The translations under genes and the position numbers were made by a program. From NCBI GenBank assembly GCA_038087015.1, contig JASBNA010000101.1, forward strand, positions 1 through 64,000: 64,000 nt of DNA. The letters are read 5' to 3'. The DNA is from Cerrena zonata. Taxonomy: Eukaryota; Basidiomycota; Agaricomycetes; Polyporales; Cerrenaceae. This document shows, piece by piece, positions 21,178 to 32,288 of the stretch (positions are counted from its first letter, which is position 1; every line of letters starts with the position of its first letter). The notes below the pieces were generated by a model. That model worked only from the letters and a program-made list of their open reading frames with translations. It was not told where the DNA came from and made no database searches.

Positions 21178-23512
21178 TTATACCGCTCGACTCATCCTCC
21201 GTTTACCCTTGAGCGTATCTCGCTTATCTGAAAGATTGTTGCTTCCTTTCAGACGGCTGAAAGGGTTACCTCCGTATCGATTTGCCGAAGGTGTTATAGG
21301 GGATATCGGCGTACGAGCGAATTGGCGAAGTTCACTGTCGGATTCACTGTCATCTGACGATTTGAATTTCTTCTTGCCAGCGTCGTTCTCTCGGCCTTTG
21401 CCTTTCCGTTTAGACGTCGATGATGAAGTGCCATAGAAGCTCGTCGCTGGGACAGGCGCTAACCCTGAGGTACTCGCGGTTATGGGCGAGGGTGCGGGTG
21501 CAGGAATTTCACTTTGGGTTGTGGGTGAGGCTGGTGCGGGGACCTGCGCGCCAGTGGATGGTGATTTAGGAACATCTTCCTGTTCGTTCTTGTCCTCATG
21601 CTCGTCCTTCTGCGCATCGGTTGAAGGCTCGACCTTCTCGCCCAAATCGTCGTCGCTACTACCATCTGTGTACTGGGCCAAACTGGCAAGAGCATTTGAG
21701 GGTGGTTTCGAGGCTGCTGCAATCTTCTTTTTAAGCGCCGCTGCCTGCGGGTCGACAGGATTCGGTTTCTGTTTCTTGACTCCAGGCGTCGATGAACGAT
21801 CGGCAGTAGGTGATGTTGGAGGATGAGGGGAAGGTAATCGAGGGCCGATGAATGTTTTCTTTGGTGCGGCTGGAGCATCGTCTTCATCTTCACTCTCTAC
21901 AACCTTACGCTTCTTCATACCAGCAACAATACCCTTCTTAGGTAACGCTTGTCGTGGTACAAGCGGTGACATAGATGCAGACGATGTCGATGGAGCTGCA
22001 TCCGAGCCCTGTCCCCTGTCCCGAATGTAAAACAGAATGTACGCATTCTTCAGATTCGTAGGCGAAGGAGTCCGAGAGACATAATCGTCGTTCATCTCGT
22101 ACCATTGACCCTTGGCATTCTTGACATGGGCGAAATAATGTCCGGAATTGGGACCGCTACCTGCGTGGCAAATGACACCGTAGAGTGAGTATGAAGGACC
22201 ATGGGAACCTTCGCTCATGTAAGGCTTTAGCGAGAGCGTTTCGCGGTATTGAATCGGTTGGCCAAGCTTGCGTCCCATGGGAGAGAATCGTTTGAGATGG
22301 ACGCAGAGGACTTCAGGAGCTTCATGGAGGGTGAATTGTTTGTCTGCATTGACAGGTTTCTTGCACCTGGAAACGATGTTAGAGGTTTGGCTAGAGATGA
22401 AGGTGGAGATGATAACGTACTTATCACATTTATACTTATTGGCACCCTTAAGATGGTCAATAGTCACAAACTTGCGTAGAGCCTCGTCAAGTGATTGCGC
22501 GCCACAGATGTCAACGCTAAGATCCAAGATGCTGTCAAATGTGTCACTGTTATAGTCACAGGATAGACATTTCACTCTTGAGCGCAGCTTGCCGCCAAAG
22601 ATCTTATGTACCCAAGTAGTCTCAGCGAGCTTGTGGTCGATTTTACTATGAGACGCAGATTAGTTGCGTGGAGAATTTACGAGGTCTTAAACGTACGGAG
22701 GGTATCCAGCCAAGCAAGACTTTTGCAGTGCGTCAATAGCATATCGAAGAAACTCATGTGAGTCCTCTTGCCTACCACGCCTCATATGCTTAGCAATATC
22801 TATAAATATGTGAGAGATGTTCATGCGTTTCCAGTCACGGTAACGTACGTTGCAGATTGGATGTGATTTGGTAGGGCATTGTGCTGTTTCGTTTGCCATT
22901 GTAGCAGTCTACCATCAAAGATCGCAGCGAACAGGACATGCAAAATGTGCCCTTCTTAGCACGACCTGTGTAAAGGTTGTCAAAAAGAGGCGCCCAGTAA
23001 ATGTCACATTAACGTACAAGGATCGGCATCATGGTGGTCAATAAGAACGCGTAGTAGTGGAGGTGTATGCAGTAGACATTGGAGGGCGCTGTTGAGGAAG
23101 CAAGTGTTTCCATTATTCTGAAGACCGATGCCCATGGTGACTTTGGCAGGCCAAGTGACATCAATGTCTTTGGTGTATAGTGAATCCTTGGATGTCTGAG
23201 AGGACCGAGGCGTCGAAGGTGCATCGGTATCGACGGTCTTTCCCTAATAATGTTCGAATCACATGCGGGTGGAGGGCATTGACGTGAACTTACTTCGGAT
23301 TTCGAGGCTTTCGAGGGGGTAGACGACGGAGCATTGATAGGCTGGTATTTACCGTCTCCCAAAGCAAGAGTACCACTAGAAGAACCCTCGACAAATTCAA
23401 CTGGAGGTGGCAAAAGCTTATTAAAAGCCTCTATATCCTTAGCAGGCCTGTACTGGGTAGCATCGTGTTCTTCCCGAAACGGCTGAGATGGATAAAGCGG
23501 GGTAGCCAACAT
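21178..23512 (-). CDS. ubiquitin carboxyl-terminal hydrolase (USP36/Ubp16-like)
   Basis: Six exons, complement(21178..22366, 22421..22645, 22697..22799, 22849..22965, 23018..23243, 23294..23512), 692 aa; introns are 49-54 nt. The USP catalytic core spans about residues 110-440: the Cys box [18 protein letters not shown] (nucleophile about Cys121), [18 protein letters not shown], a zinc-ribbon with VKCLSC and [17 protein letters not shown], and the His box [12 protein letters not shown] followed by WYEMNDDYV. The C-terminal third is disordered, Ser/Pro/Lys-rich and basic. Order and spacing match the USP36/USP42 subgroup (yeast Ubp10/Ubp16), nuclear or nucleolar enzymes acting on histone H2B and ribosome-biogenesis substrates. 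Subgroup assignment is moderate. Confidence 0.92.
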
Positions 23513-24132
23513 TTTGGTGGCCAACGCAGCTTTTTTCCAGAGAAGCACGCGTCTTGAGAGTCTTAACAGGATAGCAGATGGCTAAAGAGAGCAAGCAGAA
23601 AGCTGTAGCGTCAAAGTAGAAGAACAATGCAACAGTGGACACCGAGGAAAAGGGAAAAGGGACAGGTGGCGAGGAGGGTAGGAGATGTGAGGGGGGCACT
23701 ACTAGGACTTGTCTAACTCTGCATCGCATCCCACTACTCTACTCCTCGGCGGCTGTCTTTTTGGCGCTCTTTCTTTTCCCACCCCATTTACCGTTCTTCA
23801 TTCAACACAAGCTTCCGCGTCGCGAACCGAGACGCGACTTTCTTTAGATCATCTCGGATCACCCTGGTTAGATGGTATGAAAGGTATCCTTGTTTCTACG
23901 GAAACATGCTCCAGATAATAACAGAATGCTACAATAAACCAAAAATACAACACAACAGAGGTTACAGATACAGACCGGCGTACTGAACACATGGCATATA
24001 CAAAATCGTCAATAAAGCTGCATGAGGGTATAGTATGAAGACGTCAAAAAAACCATGTCCATGTCTCGTCGTAAATGACATCCCAGCATCGTAATAGAAG
24101 GTAAGATAAAGCTACAATATCCAAAAGGTGGC
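23513..24132. other. intergenic region
   Basis: Upstream region of the minus-strand USP gene, with one ACGCGT near 23546 and a pyrimidine-rich leader, and the 3' flank of the minus-strand C2H2 gene. No gene seen. Confidence 0.45.
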
Positions 24133-25719
24133 TTAGTAGTGGACCACGCCACTAAGCAACTGGGCGGGATTTAAATAACCATGCGGCATGGGCGATGGTG
24201 TCCTAGGGATTTGCGAGTCCCACGCTACAGGTGGGGCCGGGTACGCGACCTCAGAGAAACTCTCGTCGACATATGAAGACACGAAAGCGTTAAATTGAGG
24301 TGGAAGGGAGTTCGCCGAATATGTAGGTGAGTGTGTTGCGGAGGAAGGTTCCGACCAGGCCGTTGCATGGGGGTAAGGGTTGCATACGGAAGGCAGACGT
24401 CCGAAGAGTGAGATCTCTTCGGTCTGGGAATACATGTGGTGAGAAGAAAGTTGGAATTGATATTCAGCGTCGTGGTCTCGAATATTCGGAGGGTGGACAG
24501 ATAGCCGAGGATCGATGCAGTAGCTTTGATCACCATCGACAATGAACTTGGCGCGTTCGTTCTGGATATGAGGAGCCTGTACGAAGGGGGATGGTGTACG
24601 GACCAAAGCTGGATCGAAATAATGAGCAGAGTGGACGGAAACCAAGGCTTTGTAACTTACTTTCGCTGGAAACACTTGAAGTCTCGTAAACCAGAGGCTC
24701 CATCGGGCCATACATCGCCACATACTCCTGATCATCCTCATGTACGTCCTCGACTTCAGCCTCAGCGTCTTCGTCACCGTCACCCTCTTCCTCGTCTTCA
24801 TCTTCATCCTCATCCTCATCCGACTCGTCCTCATCTTCATCATCCGACCAGGACTTGGACTTAGACTTGGACTTGGATTTGGATTTGTTCTTGAAAAAGG
24901 GCAAGACAAATTTAGGATCCCTGAGCTCTGCGCATTGATCAATCTCGTCTTCGGTCGGGTTCCGGTCGTGCATCAGCCGCCAGTGGCTCCTGAAACAACT
25001 AAGACGTGCAATTCTATATGAAGAATTAACAATAATCGGTAGACAAGGTTGCCTAAAACACGTACCCAGTCTTGCAGTCATCAATGACACCGGAGCATCG
25101 ATACCTCTTAACAGGACCGTGTGTGTGTCGCTCATGTCGACTATGAGAAGATGGATCGCTGAATATCATGGCGCAGGAGGTGATCCGGCACGTAAAAGGT
25201 TTGTTGCCCGTACTAAAAGAATAACGATTAGAATCAGAATCGGCGATAAATATTGGATGTGTGCCGCTGCACTCACTGTGTATTCGAATGGTTCTTCAGA
25301 TTGGTCTTTTCCCAGAAGGATTTCCCACATCCTTTCGCCAGGCAGTGCCATTTTTTCCTGAAAGCAGCACCCGTTAGCGGATAAGACAATGCGAACGGCC
25401 AAGAATGACTTACTCCTTTGGATAATGTCTCTTCCTATGCCTCCTCATGTCGCCATCCCGACAGTACCATTTGTTGCAGCCCACGAAGGTGCATTGAACG
25501 GTCTAGTATGCGTGAATGACTAAGTACCAAATTCATAAGATGAACGAATAAAGTATTTACCTTGGGTTTAGCACGCCTCCGTGCATGATAGATAACCCCC
25601 GTGGATTGTTCTTTGTTCGTGAGTTTCTTACTACGGCTACCACTGCTCGTAGCGCGTGTCTTGCCTTTCGTGCTCTTCGTCGCGTTCTTCTTGCCGGAGC
25701 GGGTTGTAGGGGTCGTCAT
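24133..25719 (-). CDS. C2H2 zinc-finger protein, four fingers and an acidic domain
   Basis: Six exons, complement(24133..24608, 24661..25013, 25066..25212, 25277..25357, 25414..25502, 25561..25719), 434 aa; all phases match. A Lys/Thr/Ser-rich basic leader is followed by four zinc-finger units: CTFVGCNKWYCRDGDMRRH, CLAKGCGKSFWEKTNLKNH, CRITSCAMIFSDPSSHSRH, and an irregular fourth with CSGVIDDC and HWRLMH. The linker between fingers two and three contains HTGNKPF, the classic TGEKP-type spacing of DNA-binding fingers. A KSKSKSKS run and a long D/E-rich stretch (roughly residues 215-260) follow, then a Pro/Ser/Tyr-rich tail. It is likely a nuclear transcription regulator; no ortholog is recognised. 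Confidence 0.85.
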
Positions 25720-26839
25720 CGTGACGTGAATTGGCGTGGAGAAATATGAAGATAATGCAATTCGTAAAAACGTATGTTACCCCAAAGTAGGGTAAGGAAA
25801 CAGGTAGCGGAAATAGCTTATTGCGCAGCAAAGTGGGTCCGCGTAGGGTCGTCGTAGAAGTGAATGGAGAGTAGAAATTAAGGCTCAGACGTTGGCCTAA
25901 GAGTTACCACCAGTGGTTACCCTTGCTGTAAGGAATTGCCGGCTGAATGCGGCGAAGCAGCGGGAAGAAATAAGGGGAGGGGGGAGCGGACGAGGCAGAG
26001 AGGCGTATGTGGATTTGGAGAACATACTGGCCTTTTATGTGAATAAGAATGTGGATGTGTTCCGAGTGACGATCTCGAACCCTAGTTCAACACAAGAGCG
26101 GGGCGCTGATTGTGTTTGAATCATCCACCCTCGGGCTATGAGTGAATAACAATTGTATTCACTCGCCCTAGGGAAACAGAGTAGGAGACATTCGGAACCA
26201 CGGCGTGCTGTTCCTCTCCTGGAAAGTGAGCCGAACAATTCGAAATCACACAAAACACAATTAAAAATCACCCTGTCGTTCCGGCCAGCAGAATGGTGGT
26301 ATCGACAGCGTCTTTCGATGATCGAGCCATAGTTCGCAATGGAACTCCGCGAATGTGAAACATACCTTTAAAAGGAAACCAATACCTGCGCCACCGAGAT
26401 CTCTCGATGCCCACACAAGACGCAAAGTAATCTGAGACATGGCGGCTCGTAGCCTCATGCACACGTGGATGTTCTTGTTCTGATGCTGGTAGAAAACAAT
26501 GGGATATTCAGCTTATTCTTAATTTGTGTTTCCTCATGACGCGATGAGACGGCGTGAGAGGTGCTCAAGCTGTGCGCAGAAACAGAAACGGTGCACCTCG
26601 TGTGAGCAGCTGTTATACAACATAGATTTGTGCGACCATGAGCAATAAAGAGTGGGGCTGCATGAAACGAAACTACATAGGCATATGTACAAAGGTAATC
26701 AAAATCAGCGGCATACGAGACAGTGGACGGCAACGAGGATCTCACAATTGGGTTTCTCGAAACAAATACAAAAAAATGACACCAAAAATTGGAGTTCCGT
26801 AGTCAGCCGGATTGCAACTAAGCATATCATCTGTATCTT
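25720..26839. other. intergenic region
   Basis: Upstream region of the minus-strand C2H2 gene and downstream flank of the minus-strand F-box gene. A minus-strand open stretch (26261..26464) has no recognisable domain and I do not call it. Otherwise nothing seen. Confidence 0.4.
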
Positions 26840-28335
26840 CTAGTGCCCGAGACCCGGCCCGTCTATCAGTTTCGTCAACTCTAACCAAGGTGCAATAGCT
26901 TTGAGATCAGGCCAGCTGAAAGACGAATATTGACTACGACCTGCACCGACCAAGAGGTCCATATCCTGTAGCGGAGGACCGTCTGTAAAGTTCTCCTTCG
27001 TCTGAGGTCCGATGAGCTGTGCTGTCAACCTGTACCAAGCAAATGATTAATTAGCATATTCGAGAAATTCATCCGGACAACAGGCACCACTGACATCAGA
27101 CTGCCTATCCATTGTCTTCCATGTTCCTCGGACTCGCCCGAGCCTAGCCATCTCTTATCCTCCCCGCCGGGAGTATAGAATGGGTAACATGCATGAGAAG
27201 GGGCGGGTAAGGGATGAGCAAGCCGCCGGTATGTCTGATTGAGGTTGGCTGTACGTTTTGTCAGTATGTCGTGTGTATAATACTCGTCTGTCTATTATTC
27301 ACCGTGAGTTGTTGGCTGTGAACGTTGTTGTTCCGTGGTTGGTGCTTCCATCTCATGTTCTTGATTTGAGAATGTCGAATTCTCGCTATGGGTACTACGC
27401 CATTCATCAGACTCATTATCGTCTTCGTGATCCTCTTTCTCTACACCAGGAGGATGAAGGAATGTCTTTGCATTCTTGTTCACGCTAAAGCTACTTCGAG
27501 GTTTGTGGAGGACTCCGAGAGCGAGAATACGAACATCGGTTAATTCAAGTACAAGCTGGGGGAAGTTCGTGTTATTATTGAGAATAGGAGTAGAAGCTTA
27601 CAATAATGTGGGCTTACCCGAACATGGGTCTCCATATGTGCGTGGTTGTTCTGGAGTCTAAAATGTTGTCAGACGAAAGACAATTCATCATAACCAAGGC
27701 AACGTACTTGATCTCGTTGAAGATCGTCATCGGATTGAAAGTCCGGGAAGAACTTTCTAATTCATTAGCAGACCCGTTCCGGTTGAGTACAATGTACTTC
27801 GTCCAGGCTTCATCACTAGTGCACGAGGAATGACTCCTATGCCAAGTACGATGAAGCAACCTGCAACGTCATATATCATGACAACCTAGTCCTTATTATG
27901 TGCCGAAGACACTCACTTCATGAAAACCTCCTTCCATGATCCCTCTTTCTTCCATTTCTGCCAACCTGGTAAGAAACGCCTCCTGAACGCCTCCTGCCAA
28001 TCTTTGCTCGGCAAGTTCGGCAAAGTTGCACTGAACAACAACCATTCTGCCTTTGCTATGCTCAGGATCTCCACCCAGTTCTGCCTAGGTACCGTCACTC
28101 GCACGGAAAGGTTGGCTAGGGACGGATCGTACGCAGATGAAGGGGTACTTTGAGACGTATCCCGCAAAGTTCGCAAGATGGGTTGCCGCCATGGGTTCAG
28201 GGAGGAGTCAGATGTGATTGCACGTAGACGACGTGAAAGATAAGAGACTTTAATAAGAGACGATAGATCAAGCTCGCCCAAGATGTCTGCGATGAGCTCG
28301 ACTGGTAAAGCGTCGAAATAGTGACTACCATACAT
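26840..28335 (-). CDS. F-box protein
   Basis: Six exons, complement(26840..27029, 27095..27248, 27303..27555, 27618..27657, 27708..27860, 27917..28335), 402 aa; all phases agree and introns are 50-65 nt. The N-terminal F-box is clear: YFDALPVELIADILGELDLS followed by LIKVSYLSRRLRAI (residues about 5-40). F-boxes bind Skp1 in SCF ubiquitin ligases. The region after it (KDWQEAFRRRFLPGWQKWKKE, WTKYIVLNRNGSANE, HVRLVLELTDVRILALGVL) resembles a recurring family of basidiomycete F-box proteins. A low-complexity acidic segment lies in exon 4. The target is unknown. Confidence 0.85.
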
Positions 28336-28959
28336 CGTTGTGGTCAGAAGTAAAGGCTAGACGAAACTCAAATATCCCTCCAATCCAAAAGGCAGTGCCG
28401 AGTACGAGAACAGGTTGTATACGCAAGTATAACTGCTTTCAAGCGGTTCAAGCTTCAAGACTTGTCAGCGTGCAGTGCTATAGTAGGGTTCGGCATAACA
28501 TGACGCGGAAGAACTGTGAACAGGTCTTGAGCGCTTAATTACAGCACTTCTCGATTTGGCAAGTCAAGTATACTTGAAAGTGGCGAAGCGAATGGTAAGT
28601 AGAGCTACAAGCATTAAGGAACAGGCTAGATGTTCAGGTACACTCAAGCATTTGAGGTTGGCTTACCTAGCCGGCGGTTTAATGACAATCTCCTCACCTA
28701 GACGACGAACCCATCTACGCTGCCAGACAATTGAGTTCCAAGGCGATGTGAAATGTAGAGCACAATTGTGACCTTAGCTAATTCATACAAAAGAGCTGCA
28801 TGCTTAAGCGCAAAAATGCATCGAAAGCGTCATTCGGGTAACAAGTCCCTGGAAAGAATTCTAGATGTGTCCAAGTTCCATATAAAATAACAGTATCTAA
28901 TAAATATCTCCTGTATGCAAGTAATGAACGGAAGACGGGGACCAAGCAGTATGATGAGT
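28336..28959. other. intergenic region
   Basis: Promoter side of the minus-strand F-box gene and 3' flank of the minus-strand ArfGAP gene. No coding signal seen. Confidence 0.45.
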
Positions 28960-30522
28960 CTAGAAATCCTTCCAATCGTCCCAATCTTCTTCCTTCTTCT
29001 TGGGCGCGGCACTGCTAGATGCGTTGGTGCTACCAGCGCCAGTCCCACTGAAGGAAGTTTGGTTTTGCGGTGTTGAGCCACTAAACTGTCCGAAGAAATC
29101 ATCTTCGTCTTCATGGTCTTGATAGAGCGCCGAAGACTCCTCGTGGCCGTACCCCTGACTGACTTGCCCATATCCTCTGCTCGAAGGTCCACCGCCAATT
29201 TTGTCCTTCACCGTACCAACGACACCGCTGACCTGTTGAGCAACGTCTACACCGAGGGTCTGCCTTGACCAGGCGTTGGCAGTCGAACCAACCTCGCCCG
29301 CCTTTTTACCAGCTTCCGAGACATATCCACGCACTCCAGCTTGGAAAGTAGGGTCAGAGACCTTTTCGATGCCCGGTTGGATCACGTTCTGGTTAATAGC
29401 GCGAGTTGCACCGGCGACTGCAGCAGAGAAGAGTGACCATCCTTTGCTCAGGGCGGCACCAGGGCTTTCTTGAAATTCGGAGAGACTTGGCGCGGCAGCA
29501 GATGAAAGACCATACGATGGATGTTGCGAGCCAGGGGGAGGCGTGGGGGTGTTCCCAAATCCTTGATACTTCCCTCCTTGTGAAGGCGGCAAATCTGCTG
29601 ATCTGGAAGCATTCGCCTGTCCAAGTGTCGCAAAGAACGTCTCGTTCGCCGCCTTCTGATTGTCTAAGGTATGATTCAAATTCGGGGTCTGTACTGGTGT
29701 ACTACTGCGAGAATTGTTGCTGAACGATGCCGGGGATTCCCCTCGTATACTTCCGGATCGAGCAGTATTTGAACGTGTTGAGGCTCTGGACTTGCGAAGA
29801 CCTTGTGCAGAAGACGGTCGACCTGGTGGACTGGCTGTGCCCGCAGCAGCGTGTCCGGCAGGTGGCGAAGAAGGTGACCATGGCTTCCCCGCCAGATCCG
29901 CATCAAGCTGCACAGGTTGTGGCAATGTCCATGTCAGTATTCTAGTATTTGTAAAACGGAGAGGGGGGATAGTTGGTGGGTCAGACAAACCTTTTCGCGG
30001 TATTGTGATGCCGCCCAGCAGTGGTATTTGGGGTGTATTTCCATGCCTTCGGTGAAGCCTCCTTCGGCAGGATATGATTTCAAGAACTCCTTGAATGGAC
30101 CATTTCCTCCGAGCTAATATATTACACATTGAGTTCAGGTAATACACTCCTAACTTGTTATAGAACATACCTGCATACGCTTTATCTGTTCTTCTTGCCA
30201 TGTGTCCATTGATACGGATCGAACAAAGCTATGAGAGGCAATGTTAGAAGCCTATAGTAAATGGAGGGACGGAAACACGGACCTGATATGCACACCAAAG
30301 CCCCTATGCAGGCCTGCACATTGTAAGCACATGAAAACAGCAAAGCTAATCCAACATCCCCTCAACTCAGCCCTGCTTCGTGTACAGGAGCGTATACATT
30401 TAGACAGACCTCACAGAAGCCCATTGTGGATTTGGATTATTGCAATCAATGCATCGTTTGTTATCCAGGTCTTCTCGTTTTATAAGTTCCTGTAATGTTT
30501 TCTTCGCGACTGTCTGGTCCAT
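28960..30522 (-). CDS. ArfGAP (Gcs1/ArfGAP1-type)
   Basis: Five exons, complement(28960..29907, 29991..30113, 30171..30228, 30283..30345, 30410..30522), 434 aa. The ArfGAP zinc finger CX2CX16CX2C is exact (Cys24, 27, 44, 47), followed by the catalytic arginine in AGLHRGFGVH (about Arg52) and then FVRSVSMDTW and HPKYHCWAASQYR. The C-terminal part has ALPS-like Ser/Thr-rich, weakly charged stretches (SLSEFQESPGAALSKGWSLF, TRAINQNVIQPGIEK) and ends in the tryptophan motif DDWDDWKDF-type, seen as EEDWDDWKDF. It stimulates GTP hydrolysis on Arf1 for COPI and Golgi transport, binding curved membranes. The best match is yeast Gcs1. Confidence 0.94.
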
Positions 30523-32288
30523 AGCTGTCAACCTGAGAGGGAATGAAGGAAAAGCGTTGCGCTAACGTTGCACACGCTGATGCGCTACACCGGTATACAG
30601 TGCCAGTGCCAGCTCGGCTGGAGTGAAACGCGTGTACTTGATATAGGAAGTTATGTAATCGATCATTTAAAGGCACACGATCAACCGTCCGCATTCGGAC
30701 GAGCAAGTTGGAGGGCAGGAACCGCCGGCTTTCAAACAGCATGGAACCACATGTTATGCACCCGCCCCTCGTAAAACATACTCAAACTATTTTTGAATAC
30801 ATTTAGGTCCACATAGGCCACTCAAGGAACCACAAATATCTATTGATCATATGATAGTGTCTTGTTGATCTTGCAGGATGCAACGTGGCCTTCTGAAAAC
30901 GGACATACCTCACTTGGACAGGGTTATAGTTCTGTTCATTTTGACTTGGGATCATTTTCGTTGTTTTTTGTGAAAGGAAATGACTAGGTCGTACTATCAA
31001 TTAATGAGACTGTTTGTATCACCACGAGATGAAATCGAAGCGACGGAAATGACCTATAATTGAATCAAGCAAAGAAGCATACCAGCTGGCGCAAGCCATG
31101 CTGCTACCTTTACATACATGTCTGCAACGATTCATACAACCAGTTTACCTCTTCAGATAAGATGCTCCACCAAGATGTTCACGAGATACCTTTGCTAGGT
31201 CAGCCGCTTGATTACCGGTGCTTGCATTCTCATGCGCCGTTTTCACCAGGAGAAGAGATCGAGGGAACTAGTTTTGCAGGCACAAGCCATAAGGTCGGCC
31301 GAGGGTTCTCAGAGACGGATACGACAAATGGTGAGAGGCATCTTTGGTTTCTTCAGGCGATCCATGTACGCATATGCAAGGGCAATGCCTGTAATGACAC
31401 AACGAAACCGTTATGACGGTACTGCCTCCTGAATGGCACGGTAACTTTTGACCATAATAGCCAGGATGCTTGACTTGTAGGGGAATCGGTAACAGTGCAG
31501 TATCCCTCACCGGGTTTCCAGTAGTGCTCCCAGCAGAAAGGAAAGGGTTGCCATTGGACTGGTGTGAGATGGACAAGCAGGGGATTGATCTGGCGTGTTG
31601 ATGTGTGTACAACGCATTGGAAACGGGTTCACATGGCAAGACTGGTCGTCTTCGGGGCGGAATGGTCAGTAATTTTAGCCTCTTTGTGCTATGACACTGC
31701 TATGGAAATGAAAATGTGACCTAGAGATGAGTGCTATGCTGGAGGATAGGAAGAGGGACAGCCTGAGGATAGTCAGGGGCTCGCTTATGGTTCTTGGGCG
31801 CGCCGGCGGCATACCTATATGGGAAAAAAGGGAGACGAGCCGCTCAGGCTGCAACTTCATACTCAAGCCTTGATCGTCTTCATCGCCAAGCAGTCCCTCT
31901 TTTCTTCTTCATCGTCGGACGTGCTGCACATCCCCTCGTCTCAAAATAACATCTCTGTTCACGACTGCAGAGACAGACGTATATCAATCCAAAATTACGC
32001 ACAGTTACCCAGGTTAGACTTCGGCCGCTTTCCTATCCAGAACAGTGGATCCATTCCTACGCAGGCAACACCTCTCCCACAACCCTTGTTCAACAGCCTT
32101 CTTGTCCAATACGTCTTACCGACTATCCGCATAAACGTGTGAAACCGACGCCGCTACCTTCCCAAGCAGACCTGTACTTTACTACCGCCCATCGACGTTT
32201 TCCTCTCCAGTACTTTCGACCACTTCTACTGCTTGTCTCCACCTCTTTCTATCCTATCTATTGTGCTCTCGTGGCTTTATAGCGAGCT
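30523..32288. other. long intergenic region (ArfGAP / velB divergent)
   Basis: About 1.8 kb between divergent starts. The last 500 bp before velB are pyrimidine-rich and look like a long velB leader. A plus-strand stretch around 31190-31432 is open in more than one frame and Arg-rich, but no family or splice structure was recognised. Long upstream regions are common for developmental regulators such as velvet genes. Confidence 0.4.

Noticed and set aside
31060..31639. Overlapping ORFs on both strands between ArfGAP and velB
   Set aside because: No family, no coherent exon structure; open frames conflict with each other.
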